A stretch of DNA of 64,000 bases from Mesocentrotus franciscanus (taxonomy: Eukaryota; Echinodermata; Echinoidea; Camarodonta; Strongylocentrotidae): the NCBI GenBank assembly GCA_037976565.1, contig CP137680.1, forward strand, positions 27,174,873 through 27,238,872. The letters run 5' to 3'. Below are positions 33,891-44,808 of this stretch, piece after piece (the first letter of the stretch is position 1; every line of letters begins with the position of its first letter). The notes under the pieces are model-generated. The model saw only the letters and a program-made list of their open reading frames with translations. It was not told where the DNA came from and did no database searches. The position numbers and the translations under genes are program-made.

Positions 33891-34789
33891 TAATTTTGCT
33901 TGTAAATGGGTCTTTTTTAGTTTGAGTTGAAATTACATTTTCTATTCAAAGGCTAAAAATCGGTTCGAATAAGTCAGCAATTATTGTCGGACTACTCGTA
34001 AAATAACAATGCGTAAGGGCCCACATTTGGACCCACATTCATTGCTTCAGCGCAAACTTGGTACAAGAGGAATTTGACAACACTTTTTGAAAGGGCTGCT
34101 ATCAAGTCATCCGTGACAGCAGAGTTATGAATAAGGTATCATTAGACAGAATATTTAAAATAATTAATATAAGAAATATAATTCATGGTCACACATGTTA
34201 TTACTTTTAAATGGAATCTTCCAAAAAAAATTAATACATTTGTTTGGTACGCACTGTTGATACATAAAATACCATTTTGTCCTCAACTAAACTTGGACAA
34301 TCAGGTCCACGGGAAAGAAGTGAGAAATTTAGGCTTTTCAAATCATACACTACAATTTGTAAATCGCGAGCCTACGACATTAAAAAAAAATAATAATTGC
34401 AAATCACCTGCTCTCTGCAAAGGAGATTGGATTGACAATCTGTCGGTCAATTGAATCTGATGTCGCTAAAATCACTAGCTCATCTCCGTGGCGTTCCAAA
34501 CCATGTTCGATTCCCGGCGGACATTTTTCAATCTGAATATCATATAATACTTTAGAATATAAGATATACATAACGAATATGAAGCATAATAAGCGATTAC
34601 TGAAACCGTAGCATATTGATAACAATAATATGATAATATTACTGTATATACAGAACATAGATTTTTTAAAATATTTAAACAAAAATAAAATACAAAAATA
34701 ACAATGCAACATCATGACTAAAAATGATGTGGGAAATTCAATATATAAATACTAAAAGATCAAAATCCTCTCAAACTTTATCCATTTTT

Positions 34790-35835
34790 TATCAAATTTG
34801 TCAGTTTTGTTAGCAAGTATACTATTAAATTGCCTCTCATTTGTGTAACTATTCCTGATATATTGTTTTATTGTCTGGAAGGACGGTATAGAATTTTGTA
34901 TTCGAGAAAAAAATATAATTGTTTTTCAGTCCTAATTAGTATACAGTTTAAAGCACCATTTCGTTTCTCAATGAAACCTAACAAAACATGTATTAAAGAC
35001 GGTTTTATTCTACAGCGTGTTACAATATTTGACCAGTCAGTCAAACGACTCCAAATCAATTTGGTCACGTTACAGGAGTAAGAAAGGTGCACCATATCTT
35101 CTTCTTCTCTTCCACAAAGAGAATAGTTCTTATTTAGAATTATTTTAATTTTCACAAGATCTTTATTCAAATATAGTATCCTATTCGAAAATCTGTACTG
35201 AAAGTATCGCACTGTTGTATGCATTGTGCAGCGAAACATAACCCTGAAATAATATTGCATATATTTATCATTAAATAATATACCATCTGCATGCCATAAC
35301 TATTACATCATTCATTCAAATGATCGTCCTTTTCTTTTAACATGATTTGATATATAAGTCTACATCTTTTTTTTTTATCTTTCAACAAGCATGACATATA
35401 TGCAAGGCATAATGGTCCATTTACTTTCATTATACAACTTTCCAATTGGGACTTGTATTTGCATTTAATTATTTGACAAAGTGCGTAATAATGAAGAAAC
35501 TGTATTTTGATTGAAAACTTTTTTTTCACACTCTTCTCTTACTAAAATGTGTCCTTGATCATCTAATAAATCGTTAACAAATCTAAAACCTTTATCCCAC
35601 CATTCTTTTAAAAATATACCGTTTCCTCCAATTTTCACCTCAAAATTATACCAAATAGAAATAGCTTGCCAAAAAGAAGTAGTACACTGAACATGGCGGA
35701 CAAAATAAGCTAGTATTTGGAAAAGTTCTTTCCAAAAACAGTTTCTTAGCGTAAATGATAATTTAGTGAAATATATATCACCTTTTCCCCCATTCCAATG
35801 ATGATAATGGTCGTAAGAAAGCGTACATTAAATGA
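34790..35835 (-). mobile_element. Tx1/L1-like LINE C-terminal fragment
   Basis: The reverse strand encodes recognisable C-terminal LINE sequence in several shifted frames: FLKEWWDKGFRFVNDLLDD near 35560-35620, then LHYYALCQIIKCKYKS near 35440-35490, then the zinc-binding motif CGREEEDMVHLSYSC near 35070-35115 followed by KLIWSRLTDW. This order is that of the Tx1/L1 type reverse transcriptase C-terminus. The reverse-transcriptase core is absent and frames are broken, so it is a dead truncated copy. Confidence 0.75.
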
Positions 35836-36523
35836 CTTAAAAATGGGTTAATGGGTCCTTTTTAATTTGGGTTGAAATTACATTTCTCAAAGGCTAAAAA
35901 TCAGTGCGAATGAGAGCAATTATTTTCGAACTACTCGTGAAATAACAATGCGTAAGGGCCCACATTTGGACACACATACATTGCTTCAGCCCAAACTTGG
36001 TACAAGAGGAATTTGACAACACTTTTTGAAAAGGCTGCTGCCCAGTCATCCGTGGCAGCAGAGTTATAAATAGGGTATCAGACAGAATATTAAAAATGAA
36101 ACATAATTCACGGTCACACATGTTATAACTTTTAAATGGAATCTTCCAAAAAAACTTATACTTTTGTTTGGTATACGCACTGTATATGTGGATACAAAAA
36201 AATACCATTTTGGCCGCAATTTGAACTTGAACAATCAGGTACGTGGGGAAGAAGTGAACATTTAAGCTATTAAAATCATGCACTACAATTTGTCAAAAAA
36301 GAGCCTAAGACATTTATTTATTCTTTATTTTTTTGCAACTCACCTGCTCTCAACAAAAGAAATTCAATTGTCAGTTATTTTGTCATTCTGTCGGTAAATT
36401 GAATCTGATGTCGCTATAATCACTAGTCATCTCCGAATGGAATAAAACAATGAAGACTGAAAAAATCTTCAGTCCATCGATAAGCTTAATTGAATCTGGT
36501 GTGGCCGAAAACATATACTGGTC

Positions 36524-36587
36524 CATCTCATTGGCCTAGTGGTTGAGACACTGACGTTCTAAACCAGGTACGATTCTCGGCTGATAC
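36524..36587 (+). other. tRNA-like module, unit 3 (degraded)
   Basis: Same position as the other units. ATCTCATTGGCCTAGTGG and CCAGGTACGATTC are recognisable, but the acceptor stem and T-arm carry changes. A further fragment (GTTCGATTCCCGGCGG) survives in the duplicated copy near 34507. Confidence 0.5.
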
Positions 36588-37714
36588 ATTTTTCAATCTT
36601 TGCAAAACATTTCAAAAAGGGAGAACAGCAATTGGGAGCCTTGATTTGAGCTACGCAACCATTATTCTCTCCTTTTCGTTCGAAGTGTAGGCCTTTTTAT
36701 TTCAACAAGAACAAGAGTTTCCAAAGCTAGTGTTTATGTTTATTTTATATGGAAGTATTGAGTACTGCTTGGAGTTCAAAAATATGCAATAAACATTGAA
36801 GCTCCGTTTTTTTTAATTTCATATTTTCCCATAAAAAAAGATAAATGAATGAGTAGATACGAACTTTGTATTCTAATTAATGTCTAGACCTGTTCAGAAA
36901 CTGATTATAATTTTAGAATCAGCTATTGCCTAGTTGCGTTTCATTACTTTCTACCAGCTGCATTGATTTTCTTGTATCTTGAAACATGTCTAGACCCCCA
37001 TTAAAAATAGCGCTCGTGCTGATCCGGGTGTTCCATCCCACAAAAAGTACATAGATAAATAAAAATAAAAAATTAAAAATATATATATTAACCGCCGGGG
37101 TCGTTTCCCCCCTCCCACACCCCCTTATTTTAATAATAATTCCGACGGTTCAGAATGACAAACCATATTTTCACTTTGGAATTATGAACCCCTATTTCAT
37201 TTTCGGAAATACGCACATACGAAATAATTAACCCTATTCGCTTTCGCAATAAAAGAAAGAGGCTTTATAAAAAGTTTTCTATTCATTTTTTAAAATGTTA
37301 TTATTTGTAAAAAAAATATGTACTTTTATCTATGTTACTATGGACCATAAAATCATCACATGGTACCGCCCAAAATTCAGGGATTTCGGTATCTATCTTT
37401 GTTTACCTTTTTAATGTCTGATTCAACGGGCTATCACAGAAAGTATTAGGATGAGAATGTGATGTGAACTAAAAAAAGAGCTGGAGAAAGAAAATTTGAG
37501 CATGAGAGATACTTTTTTTTTTGGGGGTGTAGGCCTACAGATTGTGATGGGGCGTGTTAAAAAGATGATCGGGAAAAAGGAGGCCTGAATACAGAGATAC
37601 ACTACAGTGCGAGTCAGAAAAGGTACAGGCACTTTTTTAAAAAATGGAACTGTTATGAATATGAAATAGGCCGGTTGTGACACATAGCATAAGCGGTGAA
37701 TTCATTCCTTGAAG

Positions 37715-38800
37715 AAAAGAAATAAGTTGAACAATTTTATTTGTTTGAAATGGAGGTAACTGATCTTCAATTCAGTTAAAGAAATAAAAAATAGGCTAAT
37801 TTAATACCTTCGTTACCAAAGACAATTAAAAATATATGAACTACAAATGTACTTAAAATTGAACTCCCTTTCAGACACATAACGAAATGAATATGGTACA
37901 CCATATATCCAACAATTTCTGTACATGTGTAACAGCTACAAAAAAACTCATGTACAGAAAGAGACAAGGAGAGGGAGAGAGAAAAAAGAGAGACAGAGAC
38001 AGACAGAGAGAGAGACAAAGTAAAAGGGAGAAAGAGAAGGTGGTTATTAGTTACGAATTTGTTAATTTACTTACTCAATATTCCTAACTATCATTTGAGG
38101 GGTCCACAAGTGTACAAACATTGTTTTTTAGTGGACCCCTCTGTTTCCAATATATATTCCTTAATTGTTGTAAATGATTATAATTGATTTGTAATGTTTT
38201 GTTGGAAACAGAAATGAAATTAAAATTGAAATTGAAATTAAGGAAAAGGGTGATATTGGATGTGTATGATTATGTAAATAGATAAAGAGATGGAAGAGAG
38301 AATGTTAAACGAAAAAGAGAAGGAATTTGAGATAGTGGGAGAATAAGAAAAAATAGAAAGAGAGAAAGAAAGAATTTTAATTAGAATTTGAAGACAGGCT
38401 TTCATCTGTTTCTTCAGTGTGTTTGTACACAATTTGTATGTTTGAACCTTGATTAATTTGCTCACAAATGAATACTAAAATGTACGGTTATTGTACACAT
38501 ACTTCTTCAAATAAATAGATTATAATCTGTACAGTACATATGGCCACAGGACAGTATTCGAGGAACGTTTTCACCATCTCGTGCAAAGGAATGGTAACAG
38601 ACATTACACTGTCGCCCTCGTTGGTCTTTAGAGACTTTAGAGTCAGAAGGAAATTAACTCTTTGTAAACGGATTCAAGTTAATGCGCTTCTGACTCTAAG
38701 CATAGGACACGATATAATTGACCAATTTAATTTTCATTAACACAGCATGCCTAGTTTAAGATATTCCAGGCTTTGTATTCAATACGTTGATATGGAATCG
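37715..38800 (+). repeat. Arm 1 of a distant inverted duplication
   Basis: Reverse complement of sequence spread over about 51390-53235. Shared landmarks are TTTGTTTGAAATGGA, GTACTTAAAATT, GGTACACCATATAT, CATGTACAGAAAGAGACAAG, ACAGTATTCG, ACCATCTCGTGCAAAGG and TTGTATTCAATACGTTGATA. An (AG)-rich stretch lies at 37960-38040. No coding frame persists between the two arms, so this is probably a shared non-coding repeat or transposon. Confidence 0.7.
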
Positions 38801-38912
38801 CTTACGGAAAAACCGCTCCATATGCCAGAGGAATTTTCTTGGTATGGGGGGCGTGAGATACTCAAGCCCTCCCCAAAAAAAAAAAACAGTGAATAGAAAG
38901 TGCCCAACAGAA

Positions 38913-39346
38913 ATGCAACGATTCAACTGCTTCTAATAATAATTCATAGTTTACTGCCGGTTTTGCAAGGCGAAAGATAAATATAGTAAAAATCGATGAG
39001 CGCGTAAATCTCAAGTGTCAACCAAACTCTTCCTTGGGATTTACTTGGTCAATTACAATTCAAGATTAAAAATATGATATTTTTGAATGCAATGCGGCGG
39101 TGAACAGTTGTTGTGATCGCAAACATCAAGCATTGTTTACAAAATCAAATTTTACATCGTATTGGAATGGAGATTTGTCTGAAATGTAATTTTTACAACC
39201 AGAGACATCCGTGGAAACATATAGTTGCGAACAATCAGGATATGAACTACGGACCTACATTGTTACATTTGTTAATCCAAAAAAATATTACAGATCCATT
39301 ATGTAACGTGGCAGCATCGATACAATATGGAGACTTGCAAGTTACA
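38913..39346 (+). pseudogene. IgSF receptor locus C (5' fragment, type I)
   Basis: Matches the first 430 bases or so of loci A and B, from ATGCAACGATTCAACTGCTTC through the first Ig domain (CAAGTGTCAACC, GGATTTACTTGGTCAATTAC, ATAGTTGCGAACAATCAGG) to AGACTTGCAAGTTACA. The start region contains a one-base loss after ATG and further indels, and homology stops in the second domain at about 39346. The rest of the gene is gone. The block that follows (from 39424) matches 11112 onward, the sequence that precedes gene 2. Confidence 0.75.
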
Positions 39347-39423
39347 AAATGGAAAACATTCTCTGAGTGTTTTCCTTCTCAAACCTGTATGATCACATGT
39401 ATACATGGAGCACCTTGGTTGAA

Positions 39424-39785
39424 ATGAGCACCAGTACATTAAGCCAATTTTATTATATTAACATTGTTTTTATTGTTGTTGTTGCTGTTATATTTCATAT
39501 TATCATTTGTTGTTTATTTTATCATCATTATAAATAAATAAACAATAAATTATAGTAAAAATGATTGTCATTATTATTAATATAATTATTATAACAATCT
39601 CTCTCGGTCTTCTTTCCTTCTCTCCTATATGTCTGTGATTATTATGCATAAACATTCACGTGTATTTTAATAGTACAGAATTCTGCCCTCAGGCTGTAAT
39701 ATTTAAAAAGAAATGAAAATCTTTAACAAAAAAACCATTACCATTCTCGGTTTAGCAGGCCCTTTCAGTTCAGATATTCAAAAGC
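39424..39785 (+). repeat. Inter-gene block shared with 11112-11460
   Basis: Contains GAAATGAGCACCAGTACATT, AAGCCAATTTTATTATATTA, TTCTGCCCTCA and GCAGGCCCTTTCA in the same order as unit 1. It marks the join between fragment C and the region leading to locus D. Confidence 0.75.
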
Positions 39786-40554
39786 ATACTCGGATAGCAA
39801 ACGATGCGCGGAACTGGAGATCGGGGGCGCGGCCGAGTCAAGGAAAAGTCACATATTCATTGACAATGACAATGACAATGACAATTTATTCTCATGTCAC
39901 CCGCATTGGGGTATTAGAGAAGTTTACAATCAGTTTGAATGTGTCACTTTAACACTGTACAATTTACAATTCAAATCGAATTAATGTTAATCAATAAAAA
40001 AAAATATCACTATCGAAAATAGTGAGAAAAATTATGACGATAATAATAATAATTATAATAATGATAATAACAATATTAATAATAATAATAATAATAATAA
40101 TTAAAAAACGATAATAATAATTTAAAATCTATAATAATAATTACAACGAAGATTAATGACACAATTAATGGAAGCAATTAAAAAAAAAGTTACTGGCACC
40201 AGTAAATTGTAATTTGAATTAATTAATTACTGAAAGTATTCTTGATATCAATTTAATAATGTGATATAGGACAAAAAAAAGAGAAACATAATTATAAGAT
40301 TGAACTTATAATATTTTATGTGCACAAAGTTAAATTAATGAAAACGAAGTATTATTTCTTGACAGAATTTTACTTAGTTTAAACGTGTTTGTTTTCATTT
40401 TCAGTGTATTCGGTCTTTCAATAAAATATTTATCGAGGAACAATTTTCTGTCTGAACGAAAGACAGTGCATACAAACAAGTAATGAAACTCAACCCAAGT
40501 GATTGCAAATTGTAGAGCGTACATAACCTAATTTTCTTGGAAGTATTTGAATAT
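39786..40554. other. Retroelement tail and AAT-rich tract
   Basis: A short (TGACAA)n run at 39860-39882, followed by sequence with the look of a minus-strand retroelement 3' end, then an (AAT)n-rich tract at about 40018-40135. No protein evidence was found. Confidence 0.4.
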
Positions 40555-40562
40555 CTACCAGT

Positions 40563-41118
40563 TAGAGGCGGCCCTCCCGGGGGGGGGGGGCAGGGGCACA
40601 GTGCCCTCCCACTTTTTCAAGCACCCCAAAAGTGCCCCTTTTACATAGGAATAGTGCCCCTTTTACTTTCACAAGTGCCCTTATTAATTTGCAAAAGTAC
40701 CCCTTCCCCTTTTCAACTCTAATAAGTGCCCCTTTTATTTGGACACGTGCCCCTTTTACTTCGACAAGTTCCCATTTTCCTTGCAATAAGTGTCCATTTT
40801 CCATTCTCATAAGTGCCCTTTTAATCTCTAGTAAGTGCCCCTTTCAGGTACGAGAAGTGCCTCTTTTCACTTTTGATAAGTGCCCCCTTTACCTTTGATA
40901 ATTGCCCTATTCAAATCTGAGAGGTGCCTCTTTTACTTTGACAAAAGCCCGTTTTCCTTTGTAAGAAGTGCCCCTTTCCCTTTTTAAACTACCCCCATTT
41001 TAACTCGGATAAGCGCACCTTATTTTTTCACATGTGCCCCTTTTCCTTTCTAATAAGTGCCCCTTTTCCTAATGATAAGTGCCCCCCCCCCACTTTGGAA
41101 GTCGCTCGGCCGCCCCTG
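40563..41118. mobile_element. hAT-type element filled with GTGCCCCTTTT repeats (556 bp)
   Basis: A perfect 8-bp target duplication CTACCAGT flanks it (40555-40562 and 41119-41126). The ends TAGAGGCGGCC and GGCCGCCCCTG are inverted repeats with two mismatches. Nearly all of the interior is a degenerate tandem repeat of AAGTGCCCCTTTT plus 8-16 variable bases. Pro/Phe-rich frames within it are artefacts. A transposon whose body has become a minisatellite is the simplest reading. Confidence 0.85.
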
Positions 41119-41514
41119 CTACCAGTGATACAATCGGCAGGTAATGATTGCCACAGAAAAACGACTTAAAACTGTCCGATCTCTTTTAATAAGATCGATC
41201 AAGTATCTTTCTAAACATACAGAATGTTTGAAGACAGGTGCTGGCAGACCAATACTGGGCATGAGAATATTTCAATCGACGTTCCACAGTTTGTTTGACT
41301 CAATCACAACTAGTATTTTCACAAATTCCCCATACATTAGACATCCCCATATTGTCAGCTTAAATTTTTCAAGATAATGTACACCTTACCAGAAAATTTA
41401 TCATGTCCACTATGTACAATCCTACACCAGAAGTTTTTCATTCTGCTTTCGATATCATTCTCAAGTCCCCCTAATTCACCAATTCACCGCTCCTTTTATT
41501 CACGTGTGCTTCAT

Positions 41515-41735
41515 ATCTCAGACCCGACCTCTACTTCCGCTCATGCAACCTCTAGTTCCGCTTCTTTAATTTATGTGTGCTTTATATCAGATACCCGACC
41601 TCTAGTTCCGCTCCGTTAATTTATATGTGTATTATATCAGATACCCGACCTCTAGTTCCGTTCCTTTAATTTATGTGTGCTTTATATTATATCAGATACC
41701 CGACATCTAGTTCCGCTCATGCAACCTCTAGTTTA
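41515..41735 (+). repeat. ~50-55 bp tandem repeat (CCCGACCTCTAGTTCCG)
   Basis: The phrase CAGATACCCGACCTCTAG recurs near 41588, 41638 and 41693, with partial copies on each side. Units also share TTTAATTTATGTGTGCTTTA. Confidence 0.85.
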
Positions 41736-42597
41736 GTTCAATTTCGATTTTTGTTCTATCCCCTCTTACCGATTTTGAGTTTTTTTTTGTCGTCCATAAT
41801 TTATTATCTTCTAGGATACTGCTTTGTGACCTTTCATTCCATAAAATTAAACATAGCATGCTTACAAGTTTTCTTCCCGCTGAATTTTTGCTCATTAATT
41901 AATGCAGCATTCAACTTAATATACACTTACATGTAAATCAATTTCACAAGCACAATTCAAATTTCACAATTTAAGGAGGACAAGAAACAATTTATTTGGT
42001 TTAGTGTTATTATCTTGCCATTTAATTTCTCATTATAATTAATGGGTATTGCATTGTATAAATAATGAGTGAAGTTTATATACTGAATCGATCAAAGAGC
42101 TTTTTAGATACTTGACAAACATTTATGTTAACAAATTTCTCCATCAAATTAAGTTTACATTAGATCAGTAAAATCGTGACACATCTGACTGATAAAAACA
42201 CATCATTTTTTGTTCTTCGAAATTATTTTCTTTCAAAGATTGGACCAACAAAAGAGTGCTACAAACCATGTGATACTAAGTACAGTATTAACGATTATAC
42301 TTAACTGGCTAAGCAAATGACTGTCGTTAACGTAATTATAGTACGATAATATAAATATAATGTATCCAACATCAAGTATTTCACCACAACAATAACAAAT
42401 AATTTTAAATCTGATTTTGTTTTATTATGTAGTTTTTTAAAATTTACCTTCCATTTTCCTTGAAAAGTATATGGTTTTATGCTGAGAAAGCTAAAAATGT
42501 ATAATCCACATGAATCACTTTGTGTCTTCTCACATGTGATAGAACATGTAGCCATTTTGATGACGGGAGAAACATTTGTAATCGCTATATATACATC

Positions 42598-43451
42598 CAG
42601 GGGCGGATCCAGGATTTTCCAAAAGGGGGGGGGGGGGCGGTGAAATGTACGAAATTACGAGCGCGAAGCCTTTATGCCTCAGTCACACCTTTGGGTATTT
42701 GGTTTGCGTATAGCTGCGTATTTATGGCAAGCCGTTTTAACATTTATTCCTATTTATTGATATCAAGAAATGAATTCTTGATATCAAGAAATGAATTCTT
42801 GATATCAAGGAATTCATTTCTTGATATTAAAAAATAGGAATAAATGTTAAAACGGCTTGCCATAAATACACAGCAATACGTAAGCCAAATACGCAAAGGT
42901 GTGACTGAGGCATTACGGCGTGAAGAGAAGGTTGCAATAAGTTCTGGGAAGAGGTGAAAAATAATTTGTGAGCGTTATCATTGTTATTATGCAAGTGTGG
43001 AAGATCATCAGATAAAAAATGTTTTCTGAAAAGCATGGCTCTTCAAATGCCTTAATATTATACATATGGCATGTAACAGCATAAAAATCGGGACGTATTT
43101 TTATGCCACATTTTTTGTAGTCCCATATACATATTTCTGTGTACAGTGCTTGTAACTTTACCAAGACTGGGCCAAATTTCTTATAATTTTGATGATTCCA
43201 GAACCTTGCAGTACAGACTAATATTTATATGCTCGATGATCAACCTTTTCTGATCGATTCCACACCATTTCTTTCACAATGCAATCGCATGACCAGAACT
43301 CAACTTTATCTTTAAGATGTTCTATGGTACATTCTGAGGGAATTCTGAATGTGAATAATTCTAAGCTTTTTTCCTGCTATTTTTTGTTCGGAAGGAAAAA
43401 GGGCCGGCGTGCCCCTCACGCCCCCACGCCCCCCCCCCGGATCCACCCTTG
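42598..43451. mobile_element. Probable hAT-type element enclosing a MITE
   Basis: The left end CAGGGGCGGATCCAGG followed by a G-run and right end C-run followed by CCGGATCCACCCTTG are inverted repeats with about three differences in 15. The left end is the same family as the MITE in locus B. The flanking 8 bases (TATACATC and CCTTCACT) do not match, so the boundaries may have decayed. Confidence 0.5.
42675..42912. mobile_element. Long-TIR MITE, PIF/Harbinger-like (238 bp)
   Basis: The two ends (TGCCTCAGTCACACCTTTG and its near-perfect complement) pair inward for about 80 bases, so most of the element can fold back. Flanks are TTA on both sides (42672-42674 and 42913-42915), the 3-bp TWA target of PIF/Harbinger elements. 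The centre has three TTGATATCAA palindromes spaced by GAAATGAATTC words. Confidence 0.78.
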
Positions 43452-43730
43452 CCTTCACTTAAAGCTGATATACATACATGTGTATCTGTTGAAATCGTTG
43501 AAACAACACAGCCCTTGGCCAAATTATAGGCTACCTTGAAACAAATTTGTTGTTTACACTAGCAGTGGCCGTCATTTACAAAGCCTCTTTTTGGAACAAA
43601 ACAAAAATGGGATTATGATAAGCTACACATGTAAAATGACAACTTATTGAGCGCAAATACCACAACACTTTTTAGAGTTATAGAGAATACCACTGTGGAA
43701 TTACTTGTGTCAAATTAAGTGTATGGCATG

Positions 43731-44057
43731 TTATTATTATTATTATTATTATTACTTATACCGCGCTTTTCCCATAAGGCCCAAAGCGCTTACATTAAAT
43801 GAAAATGAAAATTACATAAATACATATGCATAACTTATAACTACAAACTGCAAAAAAGATGTGTTTTTAAGGCGGGTAACTGAATATGTGAGACGGAGAG
43901 GATCACTGGCTGACCTCAACGCCCTGGCAGGTGTATATAAATTCAAACATGTATCTAAATATTGTGGAGCTTGATTATTGAGTATTTTGAATACAAACAG
44001 GAGTAATTTAAAAATTATTCTTTGTTTCAAAGGAAGCCAGTGTAATGATATGTGCTC
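43731..44057 (-). mobile_element. LINE 3' end with (ATT)n tail
   Basis: On the minus strand one frame reads HWLPLKQRIIFKLLLFVFK followed by ILNNQAPQYL and a Pro/Ala/Arg-rich RALRSASDPLRL stretch, the typical C-terminus of CR1/L2-like LINE polyproteins. The 3' end has GCGCTTTGGGCC and ACCGCG-type palindromic sequence next to an (AAT)n tail at 43731-43756. It is truncated upstream. Confidence 0.75.
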
Positions 44058-44760
44058 CTATTTAATTAGCTTGCTTCATTCTCTGAGCACATTCATCTTG
44101 TGCTTTTTTATTCGGTGATTAATGAAATACGGATTGTGTCAGTCAGTCAGTGTGCATCTGAATTTTACACCATTTTCTTTATATCCCTGACTATGAACGA
44201 CGTACATGTATATCATATCTGAGAATCATGGCTAATATCTCATTTCGTTCGTTTTTAAGCCTATTGTTCGGGATCCAGGCTTTTTTTTCCTTCATACTTT
44301 TTCCCTCCACAGGGATTTTATTGATTTTCCTTTGCAACAAATTAACAAACATATATTCAAGGTAATTTATATTTATAAGATGAATAAAATTGACTACTCA
44401 AGATTCAAATATCTGTTGAACTGTCGAGTTAACAAATGACATACCTATTTTCAATAATGTATTTCTGATATTCATGAACAACAAAATGGAGAAAAACGAT
44501 ACAAAAGACACATATTATCGTTTGATTATTGGGCTATATACAATTACTTGGTTGAAATAAAAAATAAAAAAATAAAAAAATTCAGAAAAATATCTTTTTA
44601 TATAAACAAATTCCTGAATTGAAACCATTTTTTTTGTGAATTTATTATTTCTACAATTCGAATCTGTAATATACTTTCCATTTTTGAAATAATTTATAAT
44701 CGAAACTCTAATATTATCAAAGTCGGGCAATGTTTTCTTTATTTTGCGCGTATACACCGT
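44058..44760. other. AT-rich DNA upstream of locus D
   Basis: No gene or clear repeat. In contrast to A and B, no conserved 5' flank could be matched for D. Confidence 0.4.
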
Positions 44761-44808
44761 CTGTCGCACCACAATCAGTATTGGTTGTATGCAGAAGGAC
44801 GAGGCCGA

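Larger units (their letters stand above)
33890..37690 (+). repeat. Co-duplicated 3' flank, unit 3 (second part)
   Basis: Contains a direct duplication: about 33895-34540 and 35840-36600 share CAATGCGTAAGGGCCCACAT, GCAAACTTGGTACAAGAGG-like and AATTTGACAACACTTTTTGA segments. A Tx1/L1-like LINE lies between the two. From 36440 onward it matches units 1, 2 and 4 (tRNA-like module, then GCACTCGTGCTGATC-like sequence, then a GTACAGGCAC segment near 37620). It ends before the inverted-repeat arm at about 37715. Confidence 0.7.

Noticed and set aside
40562..40898. Open frames of 80-90 codons with Pro/Phe or Lys/Gly periodicity
   Set aside because: They are translations of the GTGCCCCTTTT repeat inside a transposon.
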